The notes: generated by a model from the sequence alone, not told the origin. Positions 44,514 through 54,739 are shown, numbered from the stretch's first letter. The stretch: 64,000 bases of DNA from Solidesulfovibrio carbinoliphilus subsp. oakridgensis (GCF_000177215.2 NZ_CM001368.1:868001-932000); one strand, 5' to 3'. Program-made: numbers and translations.

Positions 44514-44599
44514 GGCAAAGGGGTTGGGGGTGTCGTCCCTGATACTCCCGGGGAGGAGGTTTCGGCAAGCCATGCCCGGCCTGCCCGGGGCGGCGCGAG

Positions 44600-44629
44600 T
44601 TGACAGGAATTTTTCCTGCCGCATATACC
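44600..44629 (+). promoter_or_regulatory. Predicted promoter of the HD-GYP / cyclase operon
   Basis: TTGACA (44600-44605) and TATACC (44624-44629) are 18 bp apart (or ATATAC at 17), with a small palindrome aggaatttttcct inside the spacer. About 85 nt before the HD-GYP ATG. Confidence 0.6.
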
Positions 44630-44714
44630 CGGGGATGCCGAGGCGACAAACCCATCGGCCATACCGCCCGGTGGGGCCCAAACGGCGGCATCCACGGTCC
44701 CAGGATCATGCCTC

Positions 44715-46001
44715 ATGCAAATAGACGAATACCCTATCTTGGTGGAACAACTGTGCCCCGGACTTTTCATCCGCATTGACGAGCCGGGCCTGCCCCATCC
44801 CTTTCCCGCCAAAGGGTTTCTGCTCAAAACCGATGCCGATGTGGCCAAGGTGACGGCCCTTGGCCTGGCCCACGTCCTTTGCGTGCCGGACAAGTCCGAC
44901 CGCCTGCCCGTTTCCCTGGAAGAAATCGACGGCCTGGCCGGCAAACGCCAGAAGGGGCCGTGGTCCACGGCCCGCACGCCGGTTTCGGCCGAACTGTCGA
45001 GCCTCAAGCGGGAGACCATCGAGCGCAACAAGGACCGGCTGGAGCGGTTCGCGGCTTGCGAACGCCGCTATGAAAAGGCCATGAGCCAGGTGGTGGAGGC
45101 CTTAAAGCGGGTCTCCTCGCCCAACGCCGAAGTCTTGGAGGCGGCCGGCGAGGTGGTCGGCCCCATGGCCGAGACCTTCCTGTCCGACCTCGACGTCCTT
45201 ATAAACGTCATGACCGCCAAGATGCGCGACGAGGCCAAGCATTACCACGCCCTGAACGTGGCCGTGCTCTCCATGATGCTGGCCAAGGAAATGGGCCTTG
45301 GCAAAAAGGACATCGAGGAGGTCGGCATGGGTTCGCTTTTCCACGATATCGGCAAGGGACGGGTCCCGATCCAGCGGTTCACCAAGGGCAACATGGTGAC
45401 CATGAACAAGGTGCTCAAGGAATACTACATGGAGCACCCGAAGATCGGAGCCAAGATGCTGGCCGCCGTCCCGGGGTTTCCGCCGGCCGCCCAGCTTCTG
45501 GTCCTGCAGCACCACGAGCAGATGGACGGCTCGGGCTTTCCCATGCGCGTGAGCGGCGAGGCCATCACTCTCGGCGGCCGGATCGCGGCCGTGGCCAATG
45601 TCTACGACCGGTTTTGCAACACCAAGGACGGCAGCGAGAGCCGCACCCCGCACGAGGCCATGAAGGCCCTGTACAAGCGCCGGGGCCTGCTTGACCCCAA
45701 GGCCGTCACCATGTTCATCCGCAAGCTCGGGGTCTACCCGCCCGGCTCCCTGGTCGAGCTGTCAAACGGCATGCAGGGCATGGTGGTTTCGGCCAACCTG
45801 CGCGATTCTATGCGGCCAAGCGTCAAGGTCTACCACCCGGACATTCCCAAACGCGAGGCCCTCATTATCGACCTGTGCATCGAAACGGAGTTGAACGTGG
45901 CCAAGGCCCTCAAAACAACGGACCTTCCGCCAGACGTTCTTCAGTACCTGAACCCGGGCAAGCAGGTTTCCTACTATGTCGACGCCGCGCCCCGTCCGTA
46001 G
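44715..46001 (+). CDS. HD-GYP domain protein, probable c-di-GMP phosphodiesterase
   Basis: 428 residues. A DUF3391-like N-terminal domain (1-110) precedes an HD-GYP domain: H178 (KHYHALNVAV), H210-D211 (SLFHDIGKG), H241 (EHPKIGAKML), H266-H267-E268 (LQHHEQMDGSGFP). The GYP is GFP here, an allowed variant. HD-GYP proteins hydrolyse c-di-GMP, usually with a di- or tri-iron site. The adenylate cyclase fusion gene starts 30 nt downstream, so the two form one operon. Confidence 0.88.
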   Translation: MQIDEYPILVEQLCPGLFIRIDEPGLPHPFPAKGFLLKTDADVAKVTALGLAHVLCVPDKSDRLPVSLEEIDGLAGKRQKGPWSTARTPVSAELSSLKRETIERNKDRLERFAACERRYEKAMSQVVEALKRVSSPNAEVLEAAGEVVGPMAETFLSDLDVLINVMTAKMRDEAKHYHALNVAVLSMMLAKEMGLGKKDIEEVGMGSLFHDIGKGRVPIQRFTKGNMVTMNKVLKEYYMEHPKIGAKMLAAVPGFPPAAQLLVLQHHEQMDGSGFPMRVSGEAITLGGRIAAVANVYDRFCNTKDGSESRTPHEAMKALYKRRGLLDPKAVTMFIRKLGVYPPGSLVELSNGMQGMVVSANLRDSMRPSVKVYHPDIPKREALIIDLCIETELNVAKALKTTDLPPDVLQYLNPGKQVSYYVDAAPRP

Positions 46002-46031
46002 GGCCGCACCCGCCATCGGCCGGGGCAGGCC

Positions 46032-49000
46032 GTGACCCGTCCGGGCTCGCCGGCCCGGGCCATCATGCGGACCCTGCGCACCGGGCTGTCTCAGCCGCCG
46101 GGCTCGGACCTGTCTCCGCTCGTGCCCCTGGCCAGGCAGGCCCTGGCCTTTATCGACCGTGGCGCCGTGGACGATCCGGCCACGGCCGGCGAGGCGTCGG
46201 AGCTGGCCTTTCTGCTGGCCGCCCTGCTCGAAGCCGGAGACGAAGGCTTTGCCCGTCAGGCCTTTGGTCTGCTTTTCCGCCTGGGCGTGGAAGGCGAGGT
46301 CCTGGCCGTCATCCATCTGGAAAAGCTGTCCGAGGACCAGGCCGTCGCCATCCTCTCCGGCCTTGGCGACGAGGAAAAACTCCTTTTCGTCAACGCCTTT
46401 TTCCGCCGGGAACGGCCGGCGCGGCCGAAGACCGCCGCCTTCGGCCTCGGGGTCCTTTCCGACGTGGTGGAGCGGACCCCGGACGAACTCCTGATCCTTC
46501 TGGACCTCCTGGCCAACCGCCACGAGTATCCGGCCCTGCCCGTGCGAAACGGGCTCGTGCGCGGCCGGCTCGGCATGTGGCTGCACCGGCTACTCCGGAT
46601 GGACCTGTCGGCCGAGCAGACCCGGTACATGGCCCGCGTGGTCGGACGGCTGCGGGAGCCGGTCCTGGTGGAGGGACTGGTGGAGCGGCTCGGCAACCTG
46701 GACGAAATTTCCGCCGAAATGGTCTGCCGGGCCCTGGCCGAGACGCCGGGCATCGACCCGGCCGTGGCGGCCGGGCCTGTGGCGGCCCTTCTGGCGACAC
46801 CGGAACCGTCCCTGGCCGGCGCGGCCCTGACCGCCCTGGCCCGGTGCGATCCGTCCCTGGCGGCCGAGGCCGCTGCCGGACTTCTGGCCGGCGATCCCGG
46901 GCGGACGGCCGAACTGGCCCCGCTTCTGGCCGGCCTGCCCCTGGCCGCCTTCGGCCAGGCCCTTCGCGGCCTGCCCCCGCAACTGCGGAAAAAGACCCTG
47001 GGGGCCGTCTATGCCGTCCTGGCCGCGGCCCAGCCCCAGGCCATGGCCGGTGCCGCCCGGGCGGTGGCACGGGCAGGCGTGGCCCCGGCTCAGCTCACCG
47101 AGTCCCTGCTCGCGGATCTGGCCGTCAGGGCCAAGGCCGCCTCGCGCCCCTTCCCGCCCCGCCCGGCCCTGCCCGGTCCGGCCGCACCCAGGGAAGATCC
47201 CAAGGGGCTCTGGAAACGCGTCAAATCCCTGGTGCCGACGCCCGGAAGCGGCGGCGACCAAAAGGCCGAGGCCCTTCGCCGGCAGTTGGCCGCCGGGGAG
47301 GAAATCCACAAGCGACAGATCTTATGGACGCCGCTTGACGGCGAGGCCATCACGGATGCGGTCTTTTCGAAATGCGTGTTCCGAGCCGTCGGCCTCAGCC
47401 AGTCCACACTTGCCGACGTCACCTTTACGGACTGCCAGTTTTCGGACGTCAATTTCGAGCAGTCTCGGCTGACCCGCGTCACCTTCCAGGGCTGCCGGTT
47501 CGCCAATTGCCGGTTTTCCCGGATCGTGCTCGACGGGGTGGGGCTGGCCGACTGCGAACTGCGGCTGTGCGGCTTCGAATCCGCCACCGGGAGCGACGTG
47601 GCCTTTACCTCGGTCGATGTGGCGGAATGCGATTTTTTCAGCGCCGTTCTGACCGGCCTGTCCCTCTGTCGGTGCCGGTTCCGGGCGGTCAGTCTGGTGC
47701 GGGCCGTATTGCACGGATTCTCCAGCCGGGGCGTGCTTTTTTCCGACTGCCTCTTCGAGATGGCCACCTTTCCCCGGGCCAGGTTCTCGGGCCTTCGGAC
47801 CGAGGGCTGCTATTTCGCCGGCTCGCGGTTTTCCGGCGCGACCGAGGAGCCGGACATTCTCGGGGCCATGGCCAAGGACGATGCCCTGGCCATGGCCGAG
47901 GCCGCCCCGGACATCCCCCTGCCGGCCGCCCTGGCCGAAGGGCCGGGGTTGCGGCTGGTGGCCGCCTGCTGCGATGCCCTGCTTTTTTCCCGCGACATCC
48001 GCCGCCGCCGGCTGGCGCTTTTGGCCAACAACAAGCGCCGGCTGGCCTGGGCCAGACGGCGGCTTGGCGAGGCGGGCGCGGCCTTTCTCGACATGCTGCC
48101 GGGGCTGGTCGGCCTGGGGCTCGTGCGGGACGGGTCGGGCACGCGTCCGGCTCCTGGGGCACGTATCGCCGGATTCGCCCCGGACCTGCCCACCCTGCGG
48201 CATCTGGTGCGCCATTTCGGCTGCCCGGCCGCGGCATTCCCGGAGGTCCCGGCAAACGCCCTGGCCGTGGAGGCGGTCTACACCATCGGCAGCGTCGGCA
48301 CCGTGGCCCAGACTTCCGATTCGGATCTCGATGTCTGGATCTGTCTCAAGGACGGCGAGGCCGCGCACCCGGATCTGCCGGCCTTTACGGACAAACTTGA
48401 AACCATAAGCCGGTTCGCCGAAACGGAAGCGGGACTGGAAATCCATTTCTTCTGCATGACGGTCCAGGACGTGCGGGACAACGTGTTCGGCTATTCCGAG
48501 GACGAGGGCTACGGCTCGGCCCAGGGTTGCCTGCTGAAGGAGGAATTTTACCGCACGGCGCTGGTGGTGGCCGGCAGGAAGCCGGCCTGGTGGTGCGTTC
48601 CGGCCCGGATCGGGCAGGAAGCGTACGCCAAGGCCCTCTCGGGCATCAGACGGGCCGAACCGGAGGTGGCCGCCGACTGCCTGGATTTCGGACCGGTGAC
48701 GGCCATCGCCGGCGACGAGTACTTCGGGGCGTCGTTGTGGATGATCGTCAAGTCCCTGACCAGCCCGTTCAAGTCCATCATCAAGTTCGGGCTACTCGAA
48801 AAATACGCCGAACACCCGGGCGAGCCGGAGCTTTTGTGCGACACGCTCAAGGACTACGTGTTTGCCAACCAGGGCGGCCTTTGGCGGTGCGATCCCTATG
48901 CGCTGTTATTCCGCGAGGTCAGCCGCCACTACCAGGAGCGCAAGCAATCCGGCGCCGTGGAGCTCCTGCGCCAGGCCTTTTTGCAGAAGACGGGTTTTGA

Positions 49001-49910
49001 TCCGTGCGAGGAATACGCCACCCGGTCCGGGGAAACCATCCTCGACCACTTCTTCCCCTACGCGCCGCCCGCGGCCGGGGCCTGCCCGCCTCCGCCCCGG
49101 CGGGACAGCCAGGCCGACGAGGACGGCTTTGCCCAGGCCGTGGCCCTTGGCGATGCCATCACCGCCTATTTCCTGCGGGCCTACGAGCGGCTCAAGGCCC
49201 GCAGCCAGGAACTGGCCAGCGGCGGCGGGCTGACCGAACGCGACCAGACCATGCTGTCGCGGCGCATTGCCGCGAGCTTCGGCCGGCGGGTCGGAAAAAT
49301 CATGCGCATGCCGTTTATCCGGCCGGGCCGGGACCTGTTCGCCTCCCTGGAAATCGCTTGCGAGGAGATTTCACCCCGGGAAAAGGGCTTCGTCATCCGG
49401 GCCGAGAGCGCCGGTCCGGACCGAAAGGCCAGAAAGCGCGAAACCGTGCGCCAGGAGGGTTCGCTTCCCCGTCTGGCCGGCTGGCTCACGGCCAACGAAC
49501 TCTACCGGCCCGGGCTGCATTTGCAGGCCGCCGCCCTGCCGGCGCCCCTGACCCTGCCCGATGTGGCCGGCGTCCTTGGAGCCGTGCACAACGTCTTTCC
49601 GGTCCGGGAGACCTTTGCCCCGGCGCTTTCGCTGGGGCTTTTGCCGGAACGCGTGACCGCCGCCCTGTTTGTCGTCAACCTGCTCGCCCCCCGGGAGGAA
49701 CGACGGACCGTGAGCCTGGACGTGCTCTACGCCACGACCTGGGGCGAACTGTTCCACCTGGAGCGCACGGCCGGGCTCGACGTCTTCGACGCCTCGCCGT
49801 CCCTGTTCCTGTCCGAAAGCCTCGGCCTGGCCCTGGCCCCGGACCTGCGGCTGGAAGTGTACGCTCCGGCCCGTTCCCAGTGCCAGGCCGGGCGACAGGC
49901 TCGGCGGTAG
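46032..49910 (+). CDS. HEAT-like / pentapeptide-repeat / class I adenylate cyclase fusion
   Basis: 1292 residues. Residues 1-400 are helical, Ala/Leu-rich repeats of HEAT type (ALAETPGIDPAVAAGPVAAL and similar). About 430-610 is a run of pentapeptide-like repeats (TFTDCQFSDVNFEQSRLTRV). From about 640 on is a class I adenylate cyclase: the catalytic signature GSVGTVAQTSDSDLDVW near 752, then EEFYRTALVVAGRK and GDEYFGASLWMIVKSL with CDTLKDYV, as in enterobacterial CyaA. Both Asp of SDLD are present, so it should make cAMP. GTG 46032 is taken as start; an ATG at 46065 is possible. The fusion is unusual. Confidence 0.85.
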   Translation: MTRPGSPARAIMRTLRTGLSQPPGSDLSPLVPLARQALAFIDRGAVDDPATAGEASELAFLLAALLEAGDEGFARQAFGLLFRLGVEGEVLAVIHLEKLSEDQAVAILSGLGDEEKLLFVNAFFRRERPARPKTAAFGLGVLSDVVERTPDELLILLDLLANRHEYPALPVRNGLVRGRLGMWLHRLLRMDLSAEQTRYMARVVGRLREPVLVEGLVERLGNLDEISAEMVCRALAETPGIDPAVAAGPVAALLATPEPSLAGAALTALARCDPSLAAEAAAGLLAGDPGRTAELAPLLAGLPLAAFGQALRGLPPQLRKKTLGAVYAVLAAAQPQAMAGAARAVARAGVAPAQLTESLLADLAVRAKAASRPFPPRPALPGPAAPREDPKGLWKRVKSLVPTPGSGGDQKAEALRRQLAAGEEIHKRQILWTPLDGEAITDAVFSKCVFRAVGLSQSTLADVTFTDCQFSDVNFEQSRLTRVTFQGCRFANCRFSRIVLDGVGLADCELRLCGFESATGSDVAFTSVDVAECDFFSAVLTGLSLCRCRFRAVSLVRAVLHGFSSRGVLFSDCLFEMATFPRARFSGLRTEGCYFAGSRFSGATEEPDILGAMAKDDALAMAEAAPDIPLPAALAEGPGLRLVAACCDALLFSRDIRRRRLALLANNKRRLAWARRRLGEAGAAFLDMLPGLVGLGLVRDGSGTRPAPGARIAGFAPDLPTLRHLVRHFGCPAAAFPEVPANALAVEAVYTIGSVGTVAQTSDSDLDVWICLKDGEAAHPDLPAFTDKLETISRFAETEAGLEIHFFCMTVQDVRDNVFGYSEDEGYGSAQGCLLKEEFYRTALVVAGRKPAWWCVPARIGQEAYAKALSGIRRAEPEVAADCLDFGPVTAIAGDEYFGASLWMIVKSLTSPFKSIIKFGLLEKYAEHPGEPELLCDTLKDYVFANQGGLWRCDPYALLFREVSRHYQERKQSGAVELLRQAFLQKTGFDPCEEYATRSGETILDHFFPYAPPAAGACPPPPRRDSQADEDGFAQAVALGDAITAYFLRAYERLKARSQELASGGGLTERDQTMLSRRIAASFGRRVGKIMRMPFIRPGRDLFASLEIACEEISPREKGFVIRAESAGPDRKARKRETVRQEGSLPRLAGWLTANELYRPGLHLQAAALPAPLTLPDVAGVLGAVHNVFPVRETFAPALSLGLLPERVTAALFVVNLLAPREERRTVSLDVLYATTWGELFHLERTAGLDVFDASPSLFLSESLGLALAPDLRLEVYAPARSQCQAGRQARR

Positions 49911-49914
49911 GCGG

Positions 49915-50376
49915 CTACTTGTTCCGTTCGGCGGCCAGGGTTCCCGGGGGCACGCGGTAGAGAACGTTGCCGTCGAAACGGTTCTGGGCCCGGAACCACA
50001 GCCAGTAAAACGACGGCTGCACGAGGTGGCGATTGCCGACCCAGTCAAGGAGCAGGTGCCCGGCCATGCCGACGGCCAGGCCCACCCCCCAGGGCGCGGC
50101 AATGCCCGTGCCAATGAGGATCCACAGAAAAATCACCCACTCGAAGGAGTGGAGCACCAGGTAGAGCCTATCCAGCCGGCCTTCCTCGCAACTGGCGAAA
50201 AAGTGCTTCATCCCGCCCCAGCCCCGGTTGCACAGCACATAGTCGCCGACGTGGTCCAGATCCATGAGCACGCTGGACAGGCCGGCGGCCACGGCCGCGG
50301 CGAAACTGCCGCCGGCCGCGGCATAGCCGGCCACGGCCAACGGAATGGTGCTCAGACAGTGTTGTGAAAGCTTCAC
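49915..50376 (-). CDS. Membrane-bound metal-dependent hydrolase-like protein (DUF457/YdjM-like)
   Basis: 153 residues with four hydrophobic stretches. His/Asp clusters line up with the family: SSVLMDLDHVGDY, YLVLHSFEWVIFL and GMAGHLLLDWVGN. These residues are thought to bind metal. It overlaps the small gene upstream by four bases (ATGA) and ends five bases from the cyclase gene, convergently. The activity is unknown. Confidence 0.72.
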   Translation of the reverse strand: MKLSQHCLSTIPLAVAGYAAAGGSFAAAVAAGLSSVLMDLDHVGDYVLCNRGWGGMKHFFASCEEGRLDRLYLVLHSFEWVIFLWILIGTGIAAPWGVGLAVGMAGHLLLDWVGNRHLVQPSFYWLWFRAQNRFDGNVLYRVPPGTLAAERNK

Positions 50377-50624
50377 TTCTGCAAATCCTGTGCGGCCAGA
50401 CGGCCGGCCGCGGTCAGCCGGCCGCTGTAGGCCGAGATGTCATATTCATAATAGCCGGCCGTGAAAAGGGCCCGAAAAAGCCGCCAGGCCTTTCCCGGCG
50501 GCATCCCCAACGACGTGGCCACCTCGCCCGGCATGATCCGATCCGGATACGGCGCGTCCGGCAACGCGGCCAGAGCCTCAAGCAACCGGACCGCATCCGG
50601 CTCCAGAGCCCTCCCGCCATCCAT
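50373..50624 (-). CDS. Small winged-helix-like protein of unknown function
   Basis: 83 residues, with EVATSLGMPPGKAWRLFRAL reading as a helix-turn-helix and RLTAAGRLAAQD as a following helix. GGAG lies six bases before ATG 50624. A start further up at a GTG (50636) is open. Its stop overlaps the start of the membrane protein gene. A DNA-binding role is a guess from the pattern. Confidence 0.55.
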   Translation of the reverse strand: MDGGRALEPDAVRLLEALAALPDAPYPDRIMPGEVATSLGMPPGKAWRLFRALFTAGYYEYDISAYSGRLTAAGRLAAQDLQK

Positions 50625-50681
50625 AGCATTCTCCACGTCCAATCGGCCGTCTCCTCTACCGGGCAACCGCCCCCCAGGCAA

Positions 50682-50736
50682 CCCCCATCGGGGAGGGTCC
50701 GGGAGGGGATCATCCCCTCCCGGCCGCCGGAGGCAT
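50682..50736 (-). repeat. Dispersed GC palindromic repeat, copy 3, 3' of pgm
   Basis: On the minus strand it reads gatgcctccggcggccggga, then a gaggggat/atcccctc hairpin and ends ccccgatgggg. It begins 22 nt beyond the pgm stop, after an A-rich stretch. It matches 25870-25920 and 25972-26019. Confidence 0.85.
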
Positions 50737-50758
50737 CCTTTTTTTCTTTCTACACCTT

Positions 50759-52411
50759 CTACACCCCCGCCGCCTTGAAGGCGGCGTCCACGATCTCTTT
50801 GGCCTCGGCTTGCAGGGCCTGCAAATGGTCCCGGCCGTTGAAGCTTTCGGCGTAGATCTTGTAAACGTCCTCGGTGCCCGAGGGCCGGGCCGCGAACCAG
50901 CCGTTCTCGGTCACGACCTTGAGGCCGCCGATGGCCGCGCCGTTGCCCGGGGCATGGGTGAGCTTGGCCGTGATGGCCTCGCCGGCCAGGGACGTGGCCG
51001 TGACCATTTCGGGCGAAAGCTTGCCCAGTGCCGCCTTTTGGGCCTTGGTGGCCGGAGCGTCCAGGCGTTCGTAGACTGGCTGGCCGAAGCGGGCGGTGAG
51101 ATCGGCGTAGTGGGCGGCCGGATCCTTGCCGGTTTTGGCCGTGATCTCGGCCGCGAGCAGGTCCATGATGATGCCGTCCTTGTCGGTCGTCCAGACCGTG
51201 CCGTCCTTGCGCAGGAACGACGCGCCGGCGCTCTCCTCGCCGCCAAAGCCGAAGGAGCCGTCCACCAGCCCGGACACGAACCACTTGAATCCGACCGGCA
51301 CCTCGCACAGGCGCCGGCCGAGGGAGGCGGCCACCCGGTCGATCATGGCGCTCGAGACCACGGTCTTGCCCACGGCCGCGTCGGCGCGCCACTCGGGCCG
51401 GGTGGTGAAAAGGTAGTGGATGGCCACGGAAAGGTAGCTGTTGGGATTGAGGAGTCCGGCCGAGCGGGTGACGATGCCGTGCCGGTCGTAGTCCGGGTCG
51501 TTGCCAAAGGCGATGTCGTAGGCGTCGCGGTGTTCGATCAGGCGGGCCATGGCGTAGGGCGAGGAGCAGTCCATGCGGATCTTGCCGTCCTTGTCCACGG
51601 TCATGAAGGAAAAGGTCGGGTCCACCACATCGCTGACCAGGGAAAGGTTGAGCCCGTAGCGCTCGACCATGGGCTGCCAGAACCCGATGCCCGATCCGCC
51701 GAGCGGGTCCACGCCGATGCGGATCTTGGAATCCCGGATGACCTGCATGTCCACGATGTTGGCCAGATCGGCCACATACGGGGTCACGTAGTCGTACGCT
51801 TCGGTGGTCGCGGCCCGAAGGGCGGCGGCAAAAGGCAGGCGTCTGACGCCGGCCAGCTTTTTTTCCAGGTAGGCGTTGGCCATCTGTTGGACGGTGTTGG
51901 TGATGTCGGTGTCGGCCGGGCCCCCGGACGGGGGATTGTACTTGAATCCGCCGTCCTCCGGGGGGTTGTGCGAGGGCGTGATCACGATGCCGTCGGCCGT
52001 GACATTCTTGTGGTCGCGGTTGAAGGTCAGGATGGCGTGGGAGACCACCGGGGTCGGGGTGTAGCCCCGGCCGGTCTGGATGCGGGTGGCCACGTCGTTG
52101 GCGGCCAGGACCTCCAGCGCCGTCATGAAGGCCGGCTCGGACAGGGCGTGGGTGTCCATGCCGAGATAGAGCGGCCCGGAGATGCCCTGCCCGGCCCGGT
52201 AGTCGCAGATGGCCTGGGTGGTGGCCAGGATGTGGTCCTCGTTGAACGACCCGTCAAAGGACGTTCCCCGATGGCCCGAGGTGCCGAACGAGACCCGGCA
52301 GACGGGCTCGGCCGGATCGGGCTTGATGGAATAGTAGGACGCGACCAGCCGGGGCACGTTGACGAGGAGCGAGCGCGGAGCCGGTTTGCCGGCCAGGGGA
52401 CTGACGGCCAT
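50759..52411 (-). CDS. pgm: Phosphoglucomutase (alpha-D-glucose specific)
   Basis: 550-residue alpha-D-phosphohexomutase that interconverts glucose-1-phosphate and glucose-6-phosphate. The active-site serine loop is TPSHNP (145-150), the metal loop is in [10 protein letters not shown] near residue 305, the sugar-binding loop is GGEESAG and the phosphate-binding site is [14 protein letters not shown] near the C-terminus. GGAGG precedes the ATG. The gene is followed by the dispersed repeat. Confidence 0.95.
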   Translation of the reverse strand: MAVSPLAGKPAPRSLLVNVPRLVASYYSIKPDPAEPVCRVSFGTSGHRGTSFDGSFNEDHILATTQAICDYRAGQGISGPLYLGMDTHALSEPAFMTALEVLAANDVATRIQTGRGYTPTPVVSHAILTFNRDHKNVTADGIVITPSHNPPEDGGFKYNPPSGGPADTDITNTVQQMANAYLEKKLAGVRRLPFAAALRAATTEAYDYVTPYVADLANIVDMQVIRDSKIRIGVDPLGGSGIGFWQPMVERYGLNLSLVSDVVDPTFSFMTVDKDGKIRMDCSSPYAMARLIEHRDAYDIAFGNDPDYDRHGIVTRSAGLLNPNSYLSVAIHYLFTTRPEWRADAAVGKTVVSSAMIDRVAASLGRRLCEVPVGFKWFVSGLVDGSFGFGGEESAGASFLRKDGTVWTTDKDGIIMDLLAAEITAKTGKDPAAHYADLTARFGQPVYERLDAPATKAQKAALGKLSPEMVTATSLAGEAITAKLTHAPGNGAAIGGLKVVTENGWFAARPSGTEDVYKIYAESFNGRDHLQALQAEAKEIVDAAFKAAGV

Positions 52412-52533
52412 GGGGTATCCTCCTTGGAGAGAGCCGCGAGCATAGTGACCAAAAGGGGGGCCGTCGTCCAGATCCGACGACGATTTGAGGGAAAAGAGCG
52501 GTGGCGCGACCCGGGGCCGCCCCCGGCTTGGGC

Positions 52534-52779
52534 CTAGAGGAAATCCGGGTCCACGGCCGCCTTGCCGCCTGCCAGCATCAGTTTCACGAACCGGACCGAG
52601 CGGTCGTCCACCGGCACGATGGGAAACCGGCCGCGGCAGGCGTCGCAGGCGATCATGGTGGGCTTTGTCGGCGCCACCACCGGCACCTCGCGCTGGCAGA
52701 ACGGGCACGGATAGAGAAACACCAGTTCCACGCCCACCGGCTTGGCCGGGGTGAGCGGTTTTCGCTGTTCGCCGCTCAT
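52534..52779 (-). CDS. Small zinc-ribbon protein of unknown function
   Basis: 81 residues with two CxxC pairs (CPFC, CDAC) in [20 protein letters not shown] and [12 protein letters not shown], consistent with a zinc ribbon. Its start overlaps the gpmI stop by four bases (ATGA). The role is unknown. Confidence 0.7.
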   Translation of the reverse strand: MSGEQRKPLTPAKPVGVELVFLYPCPFCQREVPVVAPTKPTMIACDACRGRFPIVPVDDRSVRFVKLMLAGGKAAVDPDFL

Positions 52780-54320
52780 GCCGCCGCCTCCCCGGACGTT
52801 TCGACCAGACAGGTCCCGGTCATGGCTTCGGGCACGGGCAGCCCGGCCAGGGTGAGCAACGTGGGCGCGATGTCGCCGAGCTTGCCCGGGGCCAGCCGTG
52901 CGTCCTTGCGGCCGGGATCGACCAGAATCAGCCGCACCGGGTTCAGGGTGTGGGCGGTCATGGGACCGCCGCCTGGGGCGATCATTTCCTCGACGTTGCC
53001 GTGGTCGGCGGTGACAAGCACCCGCCAGCCGGCCGCAACCGAGGCGGAAACGATCCGGTCCACGCAGGCGTCCACGGTCTCGACGGCCGCAATGGCCGCC
53101 GCCAGCACGCCCGTGTGCCCGACCATGTCGCAGTTGGCGAGGTTCATCACGGCCAGGGAATAGCCCTTGTCCATTTCGCGCAAAAACATGTCCGTGACGC
53201 CGACCGCGCTCATCCCGGGCTTGAGATCGTAGGTGGCCACGTCGCGGGGCGACGGCACCAGCCGGCGCTCCTCGCCCGGAAACGGCTCTTCCCGGCCGCA
53301 GTTCAGGAAATAGGTGACATGGGCGTATTTTTCGGTCTCGGCCAGCCTGAGCTGGGTCAGCCCGGCCCGGGAGTAGACCTCGCCGAGGACGTCGGTGACG
53401 GCCACCGGGCCAAAGGCCACGGGCAGGCCGAAGGTGCCGTCGTATTCGGTCATGGTGGCGAACCCGGAGAGCTTCGGCCGGATCCCGCGAGGGAAGCCGT
53501 CGAAATCGTCACGGGTGAGCGCGCTGGTGATCTCCCGTGCCCGGTCGGCCCGGAAGTTGAAAAAAAAGACGGCGTCGCCGTCGCGGATGGCCCCGTCCCC
53601 GCCGGCCAGCACCCGGGGCCTCACGAACTCGTCCGTCTGGCCCACGGCATAGGCCGCGGCCACGGCGGCGACCGGATCGGAAAAGGGCTCGCCCTTCCCT
53701 TCCGTCAGGGCGGCGTAGGCCTCGGCCACCCGCTCCCACCGCTTGTCCCGGTCCATGGCGTAAAACCGACCGATCAGGGAAACGATGCGGCCAACACCCG
53801 TATCCCGCAGGTAGCGGTCCAGGTTCCCGACATGGTCCGCCCCGCTTTGGGGCGGGGTGTCGCGGCCGTCGAGCAGGGCATGGATGCAGATGTCTCTCTG
53901 GCCAAGGGCGGCAAGGGCCGCGACCAGGGCTTTCAGGTGATGCACATGGCTGTGCACCCCGCCGTCGGAGACAAGGCCCATGAGGTGGACGCGGCCGCCG
54001 GCGGCGAGCGAGGCCCGGGCCAGGTCGGCCAGGACCGGGTTGTCCGCCAGGCTGCCGTCTTCCACGGCCATGTCGATGCGGGTCATGTCCTGGTAGACGA
54101 CCCGGCCGGCGCCGATGTTCATGTGCCCGACTTCGGAGTTGCCCATGAACCCGTCCGGCAGGCCGACCGCCCGGCCCGAGCAGGCCAGGGTCGTTGCGGG
54201 GTATTCGGCCAGGAGGCGATCGAGGGCCGGTGTTTTCGCCTGGGCCACGGCATTGCCGGGTCCGGCCGGCGCCAGCCCCCAGCCGTCCAGGATCAGAAGC
54301 AGTGTAGGCGCGGGCTTCAT
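52776..54320 (-). CDS. gpmI: 2,3-bisphosphoglycerate-independent phosphoglycerate mutase
   Basis: 514 residues. The metal-binding D12 (LLLILDGWG) and phosphoserine S62 ([11 protein letters not shown]) are in place, as are the HDGRDT-like loop LLDGRDTPP and the closing VTADHGN. It interconverts 3- and 2-phosphoglycerate with two Mn ions. It is coupled by four-base overlaps to rsfS upstream and the zinc-ribbon gene downstream. Confidence 0.96.
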   Translation of the reverse strand: MKPAPTLLLILDGWGLAPAGPGNAVAQAKTPALDRLLAEYPATTLACSGRAVGLPDGFMGNSEVGHMNIGAGRVVYQDMTRIDMAVEDGSLADNPVLADLARASLAAGGRVHLMGLVSDGGVHSHVHHLKALVAALAALGQRDICIHALLDGRDTPPQSGADHVGNLDRYLRDTGVGRIVSLIGRFYAMDRDKRWERVAEAYAALTEGKGEPFSDPVAAVAAAYAVGQTDEFVRPRVLAGGDGAIRDGDAVFFFNFRADRAREITSALTRDDFDGFPRGIRPKLSGFATMTEYDGTFGLPVAFGPVAVTDVLGEVYSRAGLTQLRLAETEKYAHVTYFLNCGREEPFPGEERRLVPSPRDVATYDLKPGMSAVGVTDMFLREMDKGYSLAVMNLANCDMVGHTGVLAAAIAAVETVDACVDRIVSASVAAGWRVLVTADHGNVEEMIAPGGGPMTAHTLNPVRLILVDPGRKDARLAPGKLGDIAPTLLTLAGLPVPEAMTGTCLVETSGEAAA

Positions 54321-54739
54321 TCAGCGCTCGTATCGGGTTCGGGTTCGGACCGTTTCTCCGGCTTCGGCAGGGCCGGCAGAGGAATGCGTTTGCCCTCGGA
54401 CCACAGGCCTTCGAGGTTGTAAAACGGCCGCAGGTCTTCCTGGAAGATGTGGACCATGACGTCGTTCAAGTCGAGCAGGATCCACTGGCCGTTGCCGTAG
54501 CCTTCCATGCCGAGGTAGGAAAACCCCTCCTCGCCGCTGCGCAAAAGGACGTGATCGGCCAGGGCCTTGGCCTGCCTGAGGCTCACGGCCGAGGCCAGGA
54601 TCATGGCGTCGCAGACGGGGTTTAACGGGGCGACTTCAATGGCCAGGATGTCCTTGGCCTTTTTCTCGGCCAGCCAGGAAGCGACTATGACGGCCTTGTC
54701 CCTGGCGGACAGGTTCTTGTCGGATTTTTTTTCGGGCAT
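54317..54739 (-). CDS. rsfS: Ribosomal silencing factor RsfS
   Basis: 140 residues. The core [40 protein letters not shown] and [20 protein letters not shown] is the RsfS signature. It binds uL14 and blocks subunit joining in slow growth. Start MPEKKSD was chosen because the longer in-frame N-terminus is not conserved in pattern. It diverges from paaK. Confidence 0.93.
   Translation of the reverse strand: MPEKKSDKNLSARDKAVIVASWLAEKKAKDILAIEVAPLNPVCDAMILASAVSLRQAKALADHVLLRSGEEGFSYLGMEGYGNGQWILLDLNDVMVHIFQEDLRPFYNLEGLWSEGKRIPLPALPKPEKRSEPEPDTSAE

Noticed and set aside
50810-52537. A 575-codon open frame on the plus strand
   Set aside because: It is antisense to pgm, which has a complete set of catalytic motifs.
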